64,000 bases of DNA, taken from NCBI GenBank assembly GCA_963768885.1, contig CAVYJN010000006.1, positions 310,001-374,000 of the forward strand, written 5' to 3'. Positions 34,055 through 43,308 of this stretch are shown piece by piece. Both the position numbers and the translations under genes were made by a program. The stretch's first letter is position 1. Each line of letters starts with the position of its first letter. This DNA is from DASRIA01 sp963768885. GTDB taxonomy: Bacteria > Actinomycetota > Thermoleophilia > Solirubrobacterales > JBBDJG01. The notes under the pieces were generated by a model. It did not search any database. It was not told where the DNA came from and saw only the letters and a program-made list of their open reading frames with translations.

Positions 34055-35164
34055 CTACTGACCCGCGCGCTCGAAGGCCGGGGTGGCCGCGCGGCGCAGC
34101 TCGCAGGGCTGAAGCTCGGAGCAGCCGGGATCCGCGATGCACGAGCGGGGCGTCGCGCACGGCCCGTCCGGCTGCACGAGGCCGGAGGCGAGATAGAGGT
34201 AGCCGGACCCGTCCACGGCGCCTGCGATCACGGGGCGCAGGACGGGGTCGGCGGAGAGGGGAGTGAGGCGCGCCTCCTCCCGCGTCTCGCCCATGAATGA
34301 GTAGCGACGGACGTCGGCTTGCAGCTTGTCCCCCGTGAAGGAGGCGAGCCAGGTCACGCGGACCTGCTCGTCGAACTGCGGTGCGATGAACTCGCGGGAT
34401 TGCATCTCTCCGGAGTGGCCGCGGTCGAGGCGCCGCTTCGCCGTCCGCCCGGTGTTTCGCATCACGTCCAGGTAGACGGCCGAGAGCGGGCGCGGATCGG
34501 TCGAGTCCCAGCCGAACGCGAGGCGCCGCGTCGCGAGGTCGAGCGCGGTCGGGCCCGGGCCGGTGCCGGGGCCGGCGGGGAGGCGGCGCGTGTGGCCGCG
34601 GCGGCCCTGGGACGCGAACAGGGAGTTCGGCCTGGCGTACAGGTACGCGCGGCGCCCCGGCCGTCCCTTGCGGCGCTCGTACACGCGCGCGAAGGCGATG
34701 CGGTCGGTCCAGACGGTGGGCAGGAACTCCGAGGCGCGACGCGTGCTGGCAAACCGGACGAGGACCTCCCTCGCCTGCTCGAAGGAATAGAGGTACAGGT
34801 CGCAGCCGCGACCCCGCCGCCATTCGGGCATCTGGGCGATGCCCCCGCGGGGCGGGTTTCGGGGCGGCGGCTCGCGCCGGCAGCGCGAATACGCGGCCAC
34901 CGGCTTGCCGTCGGCGTCGGGCCCGAGGTCGAGATCGAAGGGCACGGCGCGCGGCGCGACCGGAAGGCGCGTCGTGGCTCCGTCCAGGCGCTCGGTCAGG
35001 AAGTAGCGCTTGGCGGCGGGGTCGTAGTCGCTCCACACGATCCGGCCGTCGAGCGCGCTCACCGGGGTCGGCCGCGCCACCGTCGCGATCAGGTCGTCGG
35101 CCCGGGCAGCGGCCGGCGACGCCGCGAACAGCACGATCAGAGTCGTGGCGAGGAACTTGCGCAT
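34055..35164 (-). CDS. Secreted hypothetical protein, probable beta-propeller
   Basis: 369 aa, with Sec signal MRKFLATTLIVLFAASPAAA. The mature part shows repeated strand pairs with WSDYDP, YLYSFEQAREV, FLPTVWTDRIAFARVYE, DLATRRLAFGWDSTD and GYLYLASG, spaced about 60 residues apart as in TolB/WD-like propellers. Four cysteines cluster at the end (GPCATPRSCIADPGCSELQPCE). Function unknown. Divergent from the DUF1330 gene. Confidence 0.68.
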   Translation of the reverse strand: MRKFLATTLIVLFAASPAAARADDLIATVARPTPVSALDGRIVWSDYDPAAKRYFLTERLDGATTRLPVAPRAVPFDLDLGPDADGKPVAAYSRCRREPPPRNPPRGGIAQMPEWRRGRGCDLYLYSFEQAREVLVRFASTRRASEFLPTVWTDRIAFARVYERRKGRPGRRAYLYARPNSLFASQGRRGHTRRLPAGPGTGPGPTALDLATRRLAFGWDSTDPRPLSAVYLDVMRNTGRTAKRRLDRGHSGEMQSREFIAPQFDEQVRVTWLASFTGDKLQADVRRYSFMGETREEARLTPLSADPVLRPVIAGAVDGSGYLYLASGLVQPDGPCATPRSCIADPGCSELQPCELRRAATPAFERAGQ

Positions 35165-35223
35165 GCGGCTGTCTCAACACCAAATCCGCGCTTTCAGTGC
35201 GGTGCCCGGGATAGGATCGGCCC

Positions 35224-35661
35224 ATGCAGGGGGGAGACGATCTGCCGCTGGGGTCGGCGATCACGCCGAACATCGAGCAGTTCCAGCAGTTGGCGGCATC
35301 CACGGACAAAGGTCCCGTCGTGATGATCAACCTCCTGAAGTTCCGGACCCTCGAAGGCGAGGACGGCGTCTCCGGGGTCGAGGAATACCGGCGCTACGGC
35401 GACGTCGCGCTCGAGATGATCGAGCACCAGGGCGGCCGCGTGCTGTGGGCGGGGACCGGCGACCAGGTCCTGATCGGCGACCCCGAGCAGGACTGGGACG
35501 CGGTGCTGCTGGTCGAGTATCCGTCGCGCGCCGCCTTCGTCGAGATGGTGTCGAGCCCGGAATACCTCGAAGCGCACGCGCATCGCGAGCGCGCTCTGGA
35601 GCGCACGGTCGTGATCGCCTGCACGCCCGCGCCGCTCGACGGCCGCGGACCTTCCCTCTAG
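35224..35661 (+). CDS. DUF1330 family protein
   Basis: 145 aa. DUF1330 proteins are ferredoxin-like dimeric alpha-beta barrels. Visible: DKGPVVMINLLKFR (first strand with the Asn-Leu-Leu-Lys signature), EYRRYGDVALEMIEHQGGRVLWAG, then VLLVEYPSRAAFVEMVSSPEY. No signal peptide. A monooxygenase-like or ligand-binding role is possible but unproven. The start lies 59 bp from the divergent secreted-protein gene. Confidence 0.82.
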   Translation: MQGGDDLPLGSAITPNIEQFQQLAASTDKGPVVMINLLKFRTLEGEDGVSGVEEYRRYGDVALEMIEHQGGRVLWAGTGDQVLIGDPEQDWDAVLLVEYPSRAAFVEMVSSPEYLEAHAHRERALERTVVIACTPAPLDGRGPSL

Positions 35662-35795
35662 CGCCCAGCGCCGCTCAGACGGGACTTTCTACGGACGCAG
35701 GATGCGGGATGCACACCGCCGCCACTGCGCTTCCGCAGGAGTAGTGTCTGCACCGGTACTCACCCGCTCACCGACCCCCTGAGGAGGAGGAGACG

Positions 35796-36236
35796 TTGTC
35801 CAGCACCCTTCAGCCGTACGGCCAGCACTACGTCGGGCCGCCCTTCGAGGACGCGCGCGTCCACGATGCGATGCGCATCGGAGTCGTGACCTGCCGCCCG
35901 CAGACATCCCTTCGCGACGCCGCGCGGATCATGGTCGGCTACCAGATCCACGCGCTGGTCGTCGGCGACGTCGGCACGGGCGAGCGCCCCTGGGGCATCC
36001 TCACCGACCTCGACGTCGCGAAGGCGGCCGCGCCCGGGCGCGGAGACCTCACGGCGGGCGACGCCGCGGGCGCCGACCTGGTGACGGTGCCGGTCGACGA
36101 GTCGCTCGAGGCGGCCGCCAAGCTGATGGCCGACCACGGCTGCACGCACCTTCTGGCGGTCCAGCCCGAGACCGGTCAGCCCGCGGGAGTCATCTCCGCG
36201 CTCGGGATCGCCTCGGTGATCGCCGCGCACGGCTAG
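35796..36236 (+). CDS. CBS-domain pair protein, first gene of the redox operon
   Basis: 146 aa from TTG 35796, with GAGGAGGAGGAG 3 nt upstream. Two CBS motifs: VVTCRPQTSLRDAARIMV with GILTDLDV, and LVTVPVDESLEAAAKLMADH ending GVISALGIASVI. CBS pairs bind AMP, ATP, NADH or SAM and gate partner proteins. It is 3 bp from the 2-oxoacid oxidoreductase gamma gene. This suggests a small energy- or redox-sensing subunit or regulator of the oxidoreductase; no other domain is fused. Confidence 0.85.
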   Translation: MSSTLQPYGQHYVGPPFEDARVHDAMRIGVVTCRPQTSLRDAARIMVGYQIHALVVGDVGTGERPWGILTDLDVAKAAAPGRGDLTAGDAAGADLVTVPVDESLEAAAKLMADHGCTHLLAVQPETGQPAGVISALGIASVIAAHG

Positions 36237-36239
36237 TAG

Positions 36240-36821
36240 ATGTTCCAGGTACGGATCCACGGACGCGGCGGCCAGGGAGTCGTCACGGCAGCGGAGCTGC
36301 TGTCGGTCGCGGCGTTCCTGGAGGGGCATCACGCGCAGGCCTTCCCGACGTTCGGCTCGGAGCGCACCGGCGCCCCGGTGACCGCCTTCTGCCGCATCGA
36401 CGACCGGGAGATCCGCGCGCGCGAGCCGATCTCCGAGCCCGACGCCCTGATCGTGCAGGACCCGACCCTGCTGCACCAGGTGAACCTGTTCGAGGGGCTC
36501 GGCCCCGGCGGGTACATCCTGATCAACACGTCGCGCAGCTTCGACGAGCTGGGCCTGGGCGAGTTCACGCGGCAGTTCCAGCCCGACCGCGTCCTCACCG
36601 TGCCCGCCAGCGACCTGGCGCGCGAGCACCTCGGGCGGCCGATCCCGAACGCGGTGCTGCTCGGCGGGTTCGCGGCGCTCACCGGCGTGGTCGCGATCGC
36701 CTCGGTGGCGCAGGCGATCAGGGAGAAGTTCTCGGGCCGGATGGCGGAGGGCAACGTGGCGGCGGCCGAGGCCGCCCACGAGCTCGTGCGCGCCGCGATC
36801 AAGGAGGCCGCACATGCTTAG
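36240..36821 (+). CDS. 2-oxoacid:ferredoxin oxidoreductase, gamma subunit
   Basis: 193 aa. POR/KOR gamma fold with RIHGRGGQGVVTAAELL at the N-terminus, FPTFGSERTGAPVTAF and NAVLLGGFAALTG. The gamma subunit lines the CoA site in these thiamine-diphosphate enzymes, which oxidise pyruvate, 2-oxoglutarate or branched 2-oxoacids with CoA and reduce ferredoxin. ATG lies 3 bp after the CBS gene, and the stop overlaps the alpha-subunit ATG by 8 bp. Substrate specificity cannot be decided. Confidence 0.92.
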   Translation: MFQVRIHGRGGQGVVTAAELLSVAAFLEGHHAQAFPTFGSERTGAPVTAFCRIDDREIRAREPISEPDALIVQDPTLLHQVNLFEGLGPGGYILINTSRSFDELGLGEFTRQFQPDRVLTVPASDLAREHLGRPIPNAVLLGGFAALTGVVAIASVAQAIREKFSGRMAEGNVAAAEAAHELVRAAIKEAAHA

Positions 36822-38069
36822 GCAGACCGAGGGCTCCCAGGCGGTGGCCAGGGCGGTCGCGATGTGCCGGCCCGAGGTCGTCTGCGCCTACCCGATCTCG
36901 CCGCAGACGCACATCGTCGAGACGCTCTCCGACCTCGTGCGCACCGGCGAGCTCGACCCCTGCGAGTTCATCAGCGTGGAGTCCGAGTTCGCCGCCATGT
37001 CGGTGGCGATCGGCGCCTCCGCGACCGGCGCGCGGGCATACACCGCGACGGCGAGCCAGGGCCTGCTCTACATGGCGGAGGCGCTGTTCAACGCGGCCGG
37101 CCTCGGACTGCCGATCGTGATGACGGTCGCGAACCGCGCGATCGGCGCGCCGATCAACATCTGGAACGACCACTCGGACACGATGTCGCAGCGCGACTCG
37201 GGCTGGATCCAGCTCTACGCCGAGACCAACCAGGAGGCGCTCGACCTCCACATGCAGGCCTACAAGCTCGCCGAGGCGGTCTCGCTGCCCGTGATGGTCT
37301 GCATGGACGGCTTCATCCTCACGCACGCCTACGAGCGGGTCGACATGCCGAGCCAGGCCGAGGTCGACGCGTTCCTGCCGAGCTTCGAGCCCCGCCAGGT
37401 GCTCGATCCGGCCGAGCCGGTGACGATCGGCGCGATGGTCGGGCCCGAGGCGTTCTCCGAGGTCAAGTACCTGGCGCACGCCAAGCAGATGCAGGCGCTC
37501 GACCTGATCCCCGAGATCGCGTCCGAGTTCGCGGGCGTTCTTCGGGCGCGAGTCGGGCGGCCTGGTGCGCTCGCTACCGCGCCGAGGACGCCGAGACGAT
37601 CGTGGTCGCGCTCGGGTCGGTGCTCGGCACGATCGAGGAGACCGTCGACGAGCTGCGCGAAGAAGGGGTCAGCATCGGGGCGCTCGCGATCAAGTCGTTC
37701 CGGCCGTTCCCGCTCGAGGAGGTCCGCGCCGCGCTCGGGCACGCGAAGCGCGTCGTGGTGCTCGAGAAGGCGCTCGCGGTGGGCATCGGCGGGATCCTGT
37801 CGGCAAACGTGCGGATGGCCCTGTCGGGGATCCAGCTGCACGGCTACACGGTGATCGCGGGCCTCGGCGGGCGCCCGATCACGAAGAAGTCGCTGCGCAA
37901 GCTGTTCACCGAGGCGGTCGCGGACGAGCTCCAGCCGCTGACCTTCCTCGACATGAACTGGGAGGTCGTGCAGCGCGAGCTCGAGCGCCAGGTGGCCGGG
38001 CGCCGGCCCGGACCGCACGCCGAGAACATCATCCGCGACATCGGCACGGTCGCCGCGGGCTCGCACTAG
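36814..38069 (+). CDS. 2-oxoacid:ferredoxin oxidoreductase, alpha subunit, frame broken
   Basis: About 415 residues. VCAYPISPQTHIVETLSDL is the YPITPxT-type motif of POR/KOR alpha subunits; VESEFAAMSVAIGAS and ARAYTATASQGLLYMAE follow. The first frame fails near 37537. After two single-base changes (near 37537 and 37571) the protein continues FFGRESGGLVRS, YRAEDAETIVVALGSVLG and SIGALAIKSFRPFPLEEV to the stop at 38069. Both halves are excellent, so this is probably one functional gene with consensus errors. Begins by overlapping the gamma gene; 17 bp separate it from beta. Confidence 0.88.
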
Positions 38070-38086
38070 GAAACGGAGGAGGGACG

Positions 38087-39205
38087 ATGCCCTACCAGCA
38101 GATCAAGTTCTACCAAGCGGGCAGCTTCGTGGCCGGCAACCGGTTGCTGGATCCCGAGGAGCGCAGCGTGCAGGCGCACATGGACCGCTCGAACACGCTC
38201 ACGTCGGGCCACCGCGCGTGCCAGGGATGCGGCGAGGCGCTGGGCGCGCGCTACGCGCTCGACGCCGCGATGCGCGCCACGCAGGGACAAGTGATCGCCG
38301 CGAACGCGACCGGGTGCCTCGAGGTCTTCTCCACGCCCTATCCCGAGTCGTCGTGGCAGCTCCCCTGGATCCACTCGCTGTTCGGCAACGCGCCCGCGGT
38401 CGCGACGGGCGTCGCCGCGGCGCTCAAGGTGAAGGGACGCACGGACGTGCGCGTCGTCGGGCAGGGCGGCGACGGCGGGACGGTCGACATCGGCTTCGCC
38501 TGCCTGTCGGGGATGTTCGAGCGAAACGACGACGTGCTGTACATCTGCTACGACAACGAGGCCTACATGAACACGGGCGTGCAGCGCTCGGGGGCGACGC
38601 CGCCCGCGGCGCGCACGGCGACCACCAAGCCGGTGGGCGAGGAGCCCGGCAACGTCTTCGGCCAGGGCAAGAGCGCGCCGCTGATCGCGATGGCGCACGA
38701 GATCCCCTACGTCGCGACCGCCACGGTCGCGGAGCTGCGCGACCTCGAGTACAAGGTCGAGCGCGCGATGGAGTTCCGCGGCGCGCGCTACCTGCACATC
38801 TTCGTGCCGTGCCCGCTGGGCTGGGGCTCGGCCTCGCACGACACGATCCGCATCGCACGCCTCGTGAAGGAGACGGGCATCTTCCCCGTGTTCGAGGCCG
38901 AGCACGGCGAGGTCACGGGCGTCTCGAAGATCCGCCGGCAGGTGCCGGTCGAGGAGTACCTGCGGCCGCAGCGCCGCTACGCGCACCTGTTCGGCGACCC
39001 GCCGCGCACCGACGTGATCGCCAAGATCCAGGAGCGCGCCGACCGCAACATCAAGCGGTTCGGCCTGCTCGCCGGCGTCGGCGAGGGCGCCGAGCTGCCG
39101 GGGGCCGCGGACGATGCCGCCGGCCGCGGCGCGGCGTCCGCTCCGCACGCCGACGAGACGAGCGCCTCGAGCATCCTGGCCGAGTCGCACCGAGGGGCGC
39201 AGTGA
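38087..39205 (+). CDS. 2-oxoacid:ferredoxin oxidoreductase, beta subunit
   Basis: 372 aa from ATG 38087 with GGAGGAGGG upstream. Fe-S ligand motif HRACQGCGEALGARYA, ANATGCLEVFS, and the thiamine-diphosphate/Mg site GQGGDGGTVDIG ending in CYDNEAYMNTG. The C-terminal ~40 residues are Ala/Gly-rich and probably disordered. No separate ferredoxin-type delta gene follows. Instead the next gene is a flavoprotein with C-terminal ferredoxin clusters, whose ATG overlaps this stop (TGATG), so it may take electrons from this subunit. Confidence 0.92.
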   Translation: MPYQQIKFYQAGSFVAGNRLLDPEERSVQAHMDRSNTLTSGHRACQGCGEALGARYALDAAMRATQGQVIAANATGCLEVFSTPYPESSWQLPWIHSLFGNAPAVATGVAAALKVKGRTDVRVVGQGGDGGTVDIGFACLSGMFERNDDVLYICYDNEAYMNTGVQRSGATPPAARTATTKPVGEEPGNVFGQGKSAPLIAMAHEIPYVATATVAELRDLEYKVERAMEFRGARYLHIFVPCPLGWGSASHDTIRIARLVKETGIFPVFEAEHGEVTGVSKIRRQVPVEEYLRPQRRYAHLFGDPPRTDVIAKIQERADRNIKRFGLLAGVGEGAELPGAADDAAGRGAASAPHADETSASSILAESHRGAQ

Positions 39206-40840
39206 TGGACAAGCCCTTCGCGATCACCCTGGACGTCGGCTCGAGCCTCGCCAACAAGACGGGCTCGTGGCGCACGGAGCGGGCCGTCTACGTGGACCGG
39301 CTGCCGCCCTGCAACCACGCCTGTCCGGCGGGCGAGAACATCCAGCAGTGGCTCTACCACGCGGAGGAGGGCGGCGACGGCTACGAGCGCGCGTGGCGCC
39401 AGATCATGGAGGACAACCCGTTCCCGGCGATCATGGGGCGGGTCTGCTACCACCCCTGCGAGACGTCCTGCAACCGCGGCCAGCTCGACGAGGCGGTCGG
39501 GATCAACTCGGTCGAGCGGTTCCTCGGCGACGAGGCGATCAGGCAGGGCTGGCGGGTCGAGGTCGACGCCGAGCCGACGGGCAAGCGGGTGCTGGTCGTC
39601 GGGGCCGGGCCGTCGGGCCTGTCCGCGGCCTACCACCTGACGCGCCTCGGGCACGCCGTCACGATCTACGAGGCCGGCCCGATGACCGGGGGCATGATGC
39701 GGTTCGGCATCCCCAAGTACAGGCTGCCGCGCGAGGTGATGGACGCCGAGGTCCGGCGGATCATCGACATGGGCGTGGAGCTCGAGCTCAACCGCAAGGT
39801 CGAGAACGTCGAGCACGACATGCGGGACGGGAACTTCGACGCCGTCTTCCTGGCGGTCGGCGCGCACATCGGCAAGCGGGCGTACATCCCCGCGGGCGAG
39901 GCGGCGCGCATCCTCGACGCGGTCGAGCTGCTGCGCAGCATGGAAGGGGAGGAGCGGCCGCTGCTGGGCCGGCGCGTGGTCATCTACGGCGGCGGGAACA
40001 CCGCGATGGACGCGGCGCGCACGGCGAAGCGCCTGGGCGCGGAGGAGGCGATCGTGGTCTACCGGCGCACGCGCGATCGCATGCCTGCGCACGACTTCGA
40101 GGTCGAGGAGGCCGAGGAGGAGGGCGTGATGATGAAGTGGCTCTCGACGATCAAGCACGCCGAGGGCGGCAAGCTGCGTGCTGGAGAAGATGGAGCTCGA
40201 CGAGACCGGCTTCCCGCAGCCCACGGGCGAGGTCGAGGAGCTGGAGGCGGACTCCGTCGTGCTGGCGCTCGGCCAGGAGGCCGACCTGTCGCTGCTCGAC
40301 GACGTGCCGGGGATCGAGGTCGACGACGGCGTCGTGCAGGTCGGGCCGAACATGATGACCGGCCACCAAGGGATCTTCGCCGGCGGGGACATGGTGCCGG
40401 CGGAGCGGACCGTCACCGTCGGGGTGGGGCACGGCAAGAAGGCGGCGCGCCACATCGACGGCTGGCTGCGGGGGATGGAGTACCGGCCCCCGCCCAAGCA
40501 CGACCTCGCGACGTTCGACACCCTCAACACCTGGTACTACGCGGACGCGCCGCGCACGGAGCAGCCGCAGCTCGAGATCGCCCGGCGGCGCGCGACCTTC
40601 GAGGAGGTGGTGGGCGGCCTCGACGAGTCCAACGCGCTGTTCGAGGCGCGACGCTGCATGTCGTGCGGGACCTGCTTCTCGTGCGACAACTGCTACGGCG
40701 TCTGCCCGGACAACGCGGTGCTGAAGCTCGGCGCTCCGGGCGAGCTGTACGCGATCGACCTCGACTACTGCAAGGGCTGCGGCATCTGCGTCAAGGAATG
40801 CCCGTGCGGGGCGATCGAGATGGTCCCCGAGACCATCTAG
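39205..40840 (+). CDS. GltD-like NAD(P)H oxidoreductase fused to a ferredoxin domain, one frame break
   Basis: About 545 residues. N-terminal Fe-S region of GltD type (CNHACPAGENIQQW, CYHPCETSCNRG), FAD motif VVGAGPSGLSAAYHL, NAD(P) motif VIYGGGNTAMDAARTAKRLG, GDMVPAERTVTVGVGHGKKA for the second FAD contact. The C-terminus is ferredoxin-like (CMSCGTCFSCDNCYGVCP and CKGCGICVKECPCGAIEM). A one-base break near 40178 separates WLSTIKHAEGGKL from EKMELDETGFPQPTG. Domain order suggests electron transfer between ferredoxin-level carriers and NAD(P)H. It sits exactly between the oxidoreductase and hydrogenase genes and could link them. Confidence 0.87.
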
Positions 40841-40858
40841 GCGCGATAGGTTCCTCCG

Positions 40859-42037
40859 GTGCCTCCCGAGACCGAGACTCGCCTGCTGGAGCGCGAGCGG
40901 CTCGACGACCTGCTGCTGGCGCTGGTCGCCCGCGGCTACCGGCTGCTCGGCCCGACCGTGCGCGACGGCGCGATCGTCTACGACGAGCTCGAGTCGAGCG
41001 CCGACCTCCCCGAGGGCATGACCGACGACCAGGACGGCGGCACCTATCGCCTGCGGCCCCGCGAGGACCGCGGGCTCTTCGGCTACGCGGTCGGGCCGCG
41101 CTCGTGGAAGCAGTTCCTGTGGCCGCCGCGCGTGCGGCTCTGGCGTGCCAGGTCCGGAGGTGACGGGTTCGAGGTCGACGCGGGCGAGAGCGCTCCCCCG
41201 AAGGACGCCTACATCGGCGTGCGCTCCTGCGACCTGCATGCGATCGCCTCGCTCGACAGCGCCGTGCTCGACGTCCCCCACCCGGATCCGGGCTATGCGG
41301 CGCGGCGCGCGAACGTCTTCATCGTCGCGCTCAACTGCTGGCAGGCGGGCGGTACCTGCTTCTGCGTCTCGATGGGGACCGGGCCGCGCGCCACGTCGAG
41401 CTTCGACGTCGCGCTCACGGAGGTGCTCGAGGACGGGCGCCACTACTTCCTCGTCGAGGCCGGCAGCGAGGCCGGCGCGGAGGTCGTGAGCGGCCTGCCC
41501 GTGCGCGACGCCTCCCCGGAGGAGCTCGAGGCGGGCGAGCGCGCGGTCGAGCTCGCCGTGGCCGGCCAGGGCCGCGCGATGGACACCGCCGACCTCAAGG
41601 GGCTGCTCTACCGCAACTACGAGCACGAGCGCTGGGACGACGTCGCCGACCGCTGCCTGACCTGCGGCAACTGCACGATGGTCTGCCCGACGTGCTTCTG
41701 CACGAGCGTCGAGGACGTGACCGACCTGACCGGCACCGAGACCGAGCGCGTGCGCGAATGGGACTCGTGCTTCACGCTCGACTTCTCGTACGTGCACGGC
41801 GGCAGCGTGCGCAACACGCCGCGCTCGCGCTACCGCCAGTGGATGACCCACAAGCTCGCGACCTGGGGCGATCAGTTCGACACGTTCGGGTGCGTCGGGT
41901 GCGGGCGCTGCATCACCTGGTGCCCGGTCGCGATCGACATCACCGAGGAGGTGGCCGCGATCCGGGCGACCGACAGCGGCGGACCGCCAGCATGGGAGGA
42001 GGCCAGCGATGAAGACGATCGACGCGCTGCTCGCTGA
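40859..42037 (+). CDS. NiFe hydrogenase (sulfhydrogenase-type) beta subunit, 4Fe-4S protein
   Basis: 392 aa from GTG 40859. Resembles HydB/HyhB of group 3b hydrogenases: a large N-terminal domain with YIGVRSCDLHAIASLD and NCWQAGGTCFCVSMGTG. Two Fe-S motifs lie in the C-terminal part, CLTCGNCTMVCPTCFC and FGCVGCGRCITWCPVAIDI, joined by EWDSCFTLDFSYVHGG. It carries electrons between the hydrogenase core and the diaphorase subunit. Overlaps the cNMP-binding gene by 29 bp. Confidence 0.88.
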   Translation: MPPETETRLLERERLDDLLLALVARGYRLLGPTVRDGAIVYDELESSADLPEGMTDDQDGGTYRLRPREDRGLFGYAVGPRSWKQFLWPPRVRLWRARSGGDGFEVDAGESAPPKDAYIGVRSCDLHAIASLDSAVLDVPHPDPGYAARRANVFIVALNCWQAGGTCFCVSMGTGPRATSSFDVALTEVLEDGRHYFLVEAGSEAGAEVVSGLPVRDASPEELEAGERAVELAVAGQGRAMDTADLKGLLYRNYEHERWDDVADRCLTCGNCTMVCPTCFCTSVEDVTDLTGTETERVREWDSCFTLDFSYVHGGSVRNTPRSRYRQWMTHKLATWGDQFDTFGCVGCGRCITWCPVAIDITEEVAAIRATDSGGPPAWEEASDEDDRRAAR

Positions 42038-42476
42038 GGTGCCCACGTTCCGGGGCCTCTCGCCCCCGCAACTCGAGCTGATCGCCGGGTGCGCGACGAA
42101 CGTGCGCGCCAAGGCCGGGGAGCACCTGTTCAAGGAGGGCGAGGGCGCCGACGTCTTCTACGTGATCCGGCACGGCGCGGTCGCGCTCGAGCTGCACATC
42201 CCGGCGCGTGACGCCGTGACCCTGGACACGCTGCACGACGGCGACCTGCTCGGGTGGTCGTGGCTCTTCCCGCCGTACCGGTGGGAGTTCGACGGCCGCG
42301 CGCAGGCGGACACGGCGCTGATCCGCTTCGACGGCGCCTGCCTGCGCGGCAAGTGCGACTCCGACCACGAGCTGGGGTACGAGCTGATGACGCGGTTCGC
42401 GCAGGTGATCATCGCCCGCCTTCAGGCGACCCGTCTGCGACTCCTGGATGTGTATGGAGTCGGCGCTCCTGTCTGA
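42009..42476 (+). CDS. Single-domain cyclic-nucleotide-binding protein
   Basis: 155 aa. One CRP-type cNMP-binding beta-roll: LAEVPTFRGLSPPQLELIAG, AGEHLFKEGEGADVFYVIRHG, then DGDLLGWSWLFPPYRWEF. The last segment replaces the usual phosphate-binding GE-L-x(5)-RxA pattern by GWSW. A C-terminal helix follows but no helix-turn-helix, so it is not a transcription factor by itself. It is embedded between hydrogenase subunit genes and overlaps the first, so a subunit-level regulatory role is likely. Whether it still binds cAMP is uncertain given the altered loop. Confidence 0.83.
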   Translation: MKTIDALLAEVPTFRGLSPPQLELIAGCATNVRAKAGEHLFKEGEGADVFYVIRHGAVALELHIPARDAVTLDTLHDGDLLGWSWLFPPYRWEFDGRAQADTALIRFDGACLRGKCDSDHELGYELMTRFAQVIIARLQATRLRLLDVYGVGAPV

Positions 42477-42495
42477 GGTAAAACAAGGCGGGCCG

Positions 42496-43308
42496 ATGGT
42501 CCCGGAGCGGTTCCGCGTGTCGGGCCGCCGGCAGGAGACGGCGGACACGTGGACGCTGGAGCTCGAGCCCGCGGATCGCGACGGCGGCCTCCCGTTCCAC
42601 CCGGGCCAGTTCACGATGCTGTACGCGTTCGGGGCGGGGGAGGTGCCGATCTCGATCAGCGGCGATCCGGCCGCGCCGGGGCGCCTCGTACACACGGTGC
42701 GCGCGGTGGGAGCGGTCAGCGCGGCGGTCTGCCGCACCGAGCCCGGACAGATGCTCGGCGTGCGGGGGCCCTTCGGCAGCCACTGGCCGGTCGAGGCCGC
42801 GGCCGGACGCGACCTCGTGATCGTGGCGGGGGGCATCGGGCTCGCGCCCCTGCGCCCGGTCGTCCACGAGGTGCTGAGCGCGCGCGAGCGCTTTGCGCGG
42901 GCCGTGCTGCTCTACGGAGGGCGCGAGCCGGACCAGCTGCTGTACACCGCCGACTACGAGGAATGGCGGGACCGCGGGCTCGACGTGGTCGTGACCGTCG
43001 ACATCGCCGCGGCCGGTTGGCCCGGCCGGGTGGGGGTCGTGACCACGCTGGTCGACCGGGCGCGGTTCGATCCCGCCGCCACCGTCGCGTTCGTCTGCGG
43101 TCCCGAGGCGATGATCCGGTTCTCCGCCGAGGCCCTGATCGACCGCGGCGTCGCCCCCGGCCGCGTGCATGTCTCGATGGAGCGCAACATGAAGTGCGCG
43201 GTCGGCCACTGCGGGCACTGTCAGCTCGGCCCGGAGTTCGTCTGCCGGGACGGGCCCGTCTTCACGTTCGAGCGCATGCGCTCGGCGTTCGGCCTGCGGG
43301 AGGTGTGA
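42496..43308 (+). CDS. NiFe hydrogenase gamma subunit, FAD/NAD(P)-binding diaphorase
   Basis: 270 aa from ATG 42496 (AAGG upstream); in-frame ATGs at 42448 and 42454 would overlap the previous gene. FAD-binding FHPGQFTMLYAFGAGEV, GPFGSHWPV, NAD(P)-binding IVAGGIGLAPLRPVVHEVL and YGGREPDQLLY. The C-terminal cysteine cluster MKCAVGHCGHCQLGPEFVC is the [2Fe-2S] site of dihydroorotate-dehydrogenase-electron-transfer/HydG proteins. It passes electrons between NAD(P)H and the hydrogenase. Its stop overlaps the small-subunit ATG (TGATG). Confidence 0.88.
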   Translation: MVPERFRVSGRRQETADTWTLELEPADRDGGLPFHPGQFTMLYAFGAGEVPISISGDPAAPGRLVHTVRAVGAVSAAVCRTEPGQMLGVRGPFGSHWPVEAAAGRDLVIVAGGIGLAPLRPVVHEVLSARERFARAVLLYGGREPDQLLYTADYEEWRDRGLDVVVTVDIAAAGWPGRVGVVTTLVDRARFDPAATVAFVCGPEAMIRFSAEALIDRGVAPGRVHVSMERNMKCAVGHCGHCQLGPEFVCRDGPVFTFERMRSAFGLREV

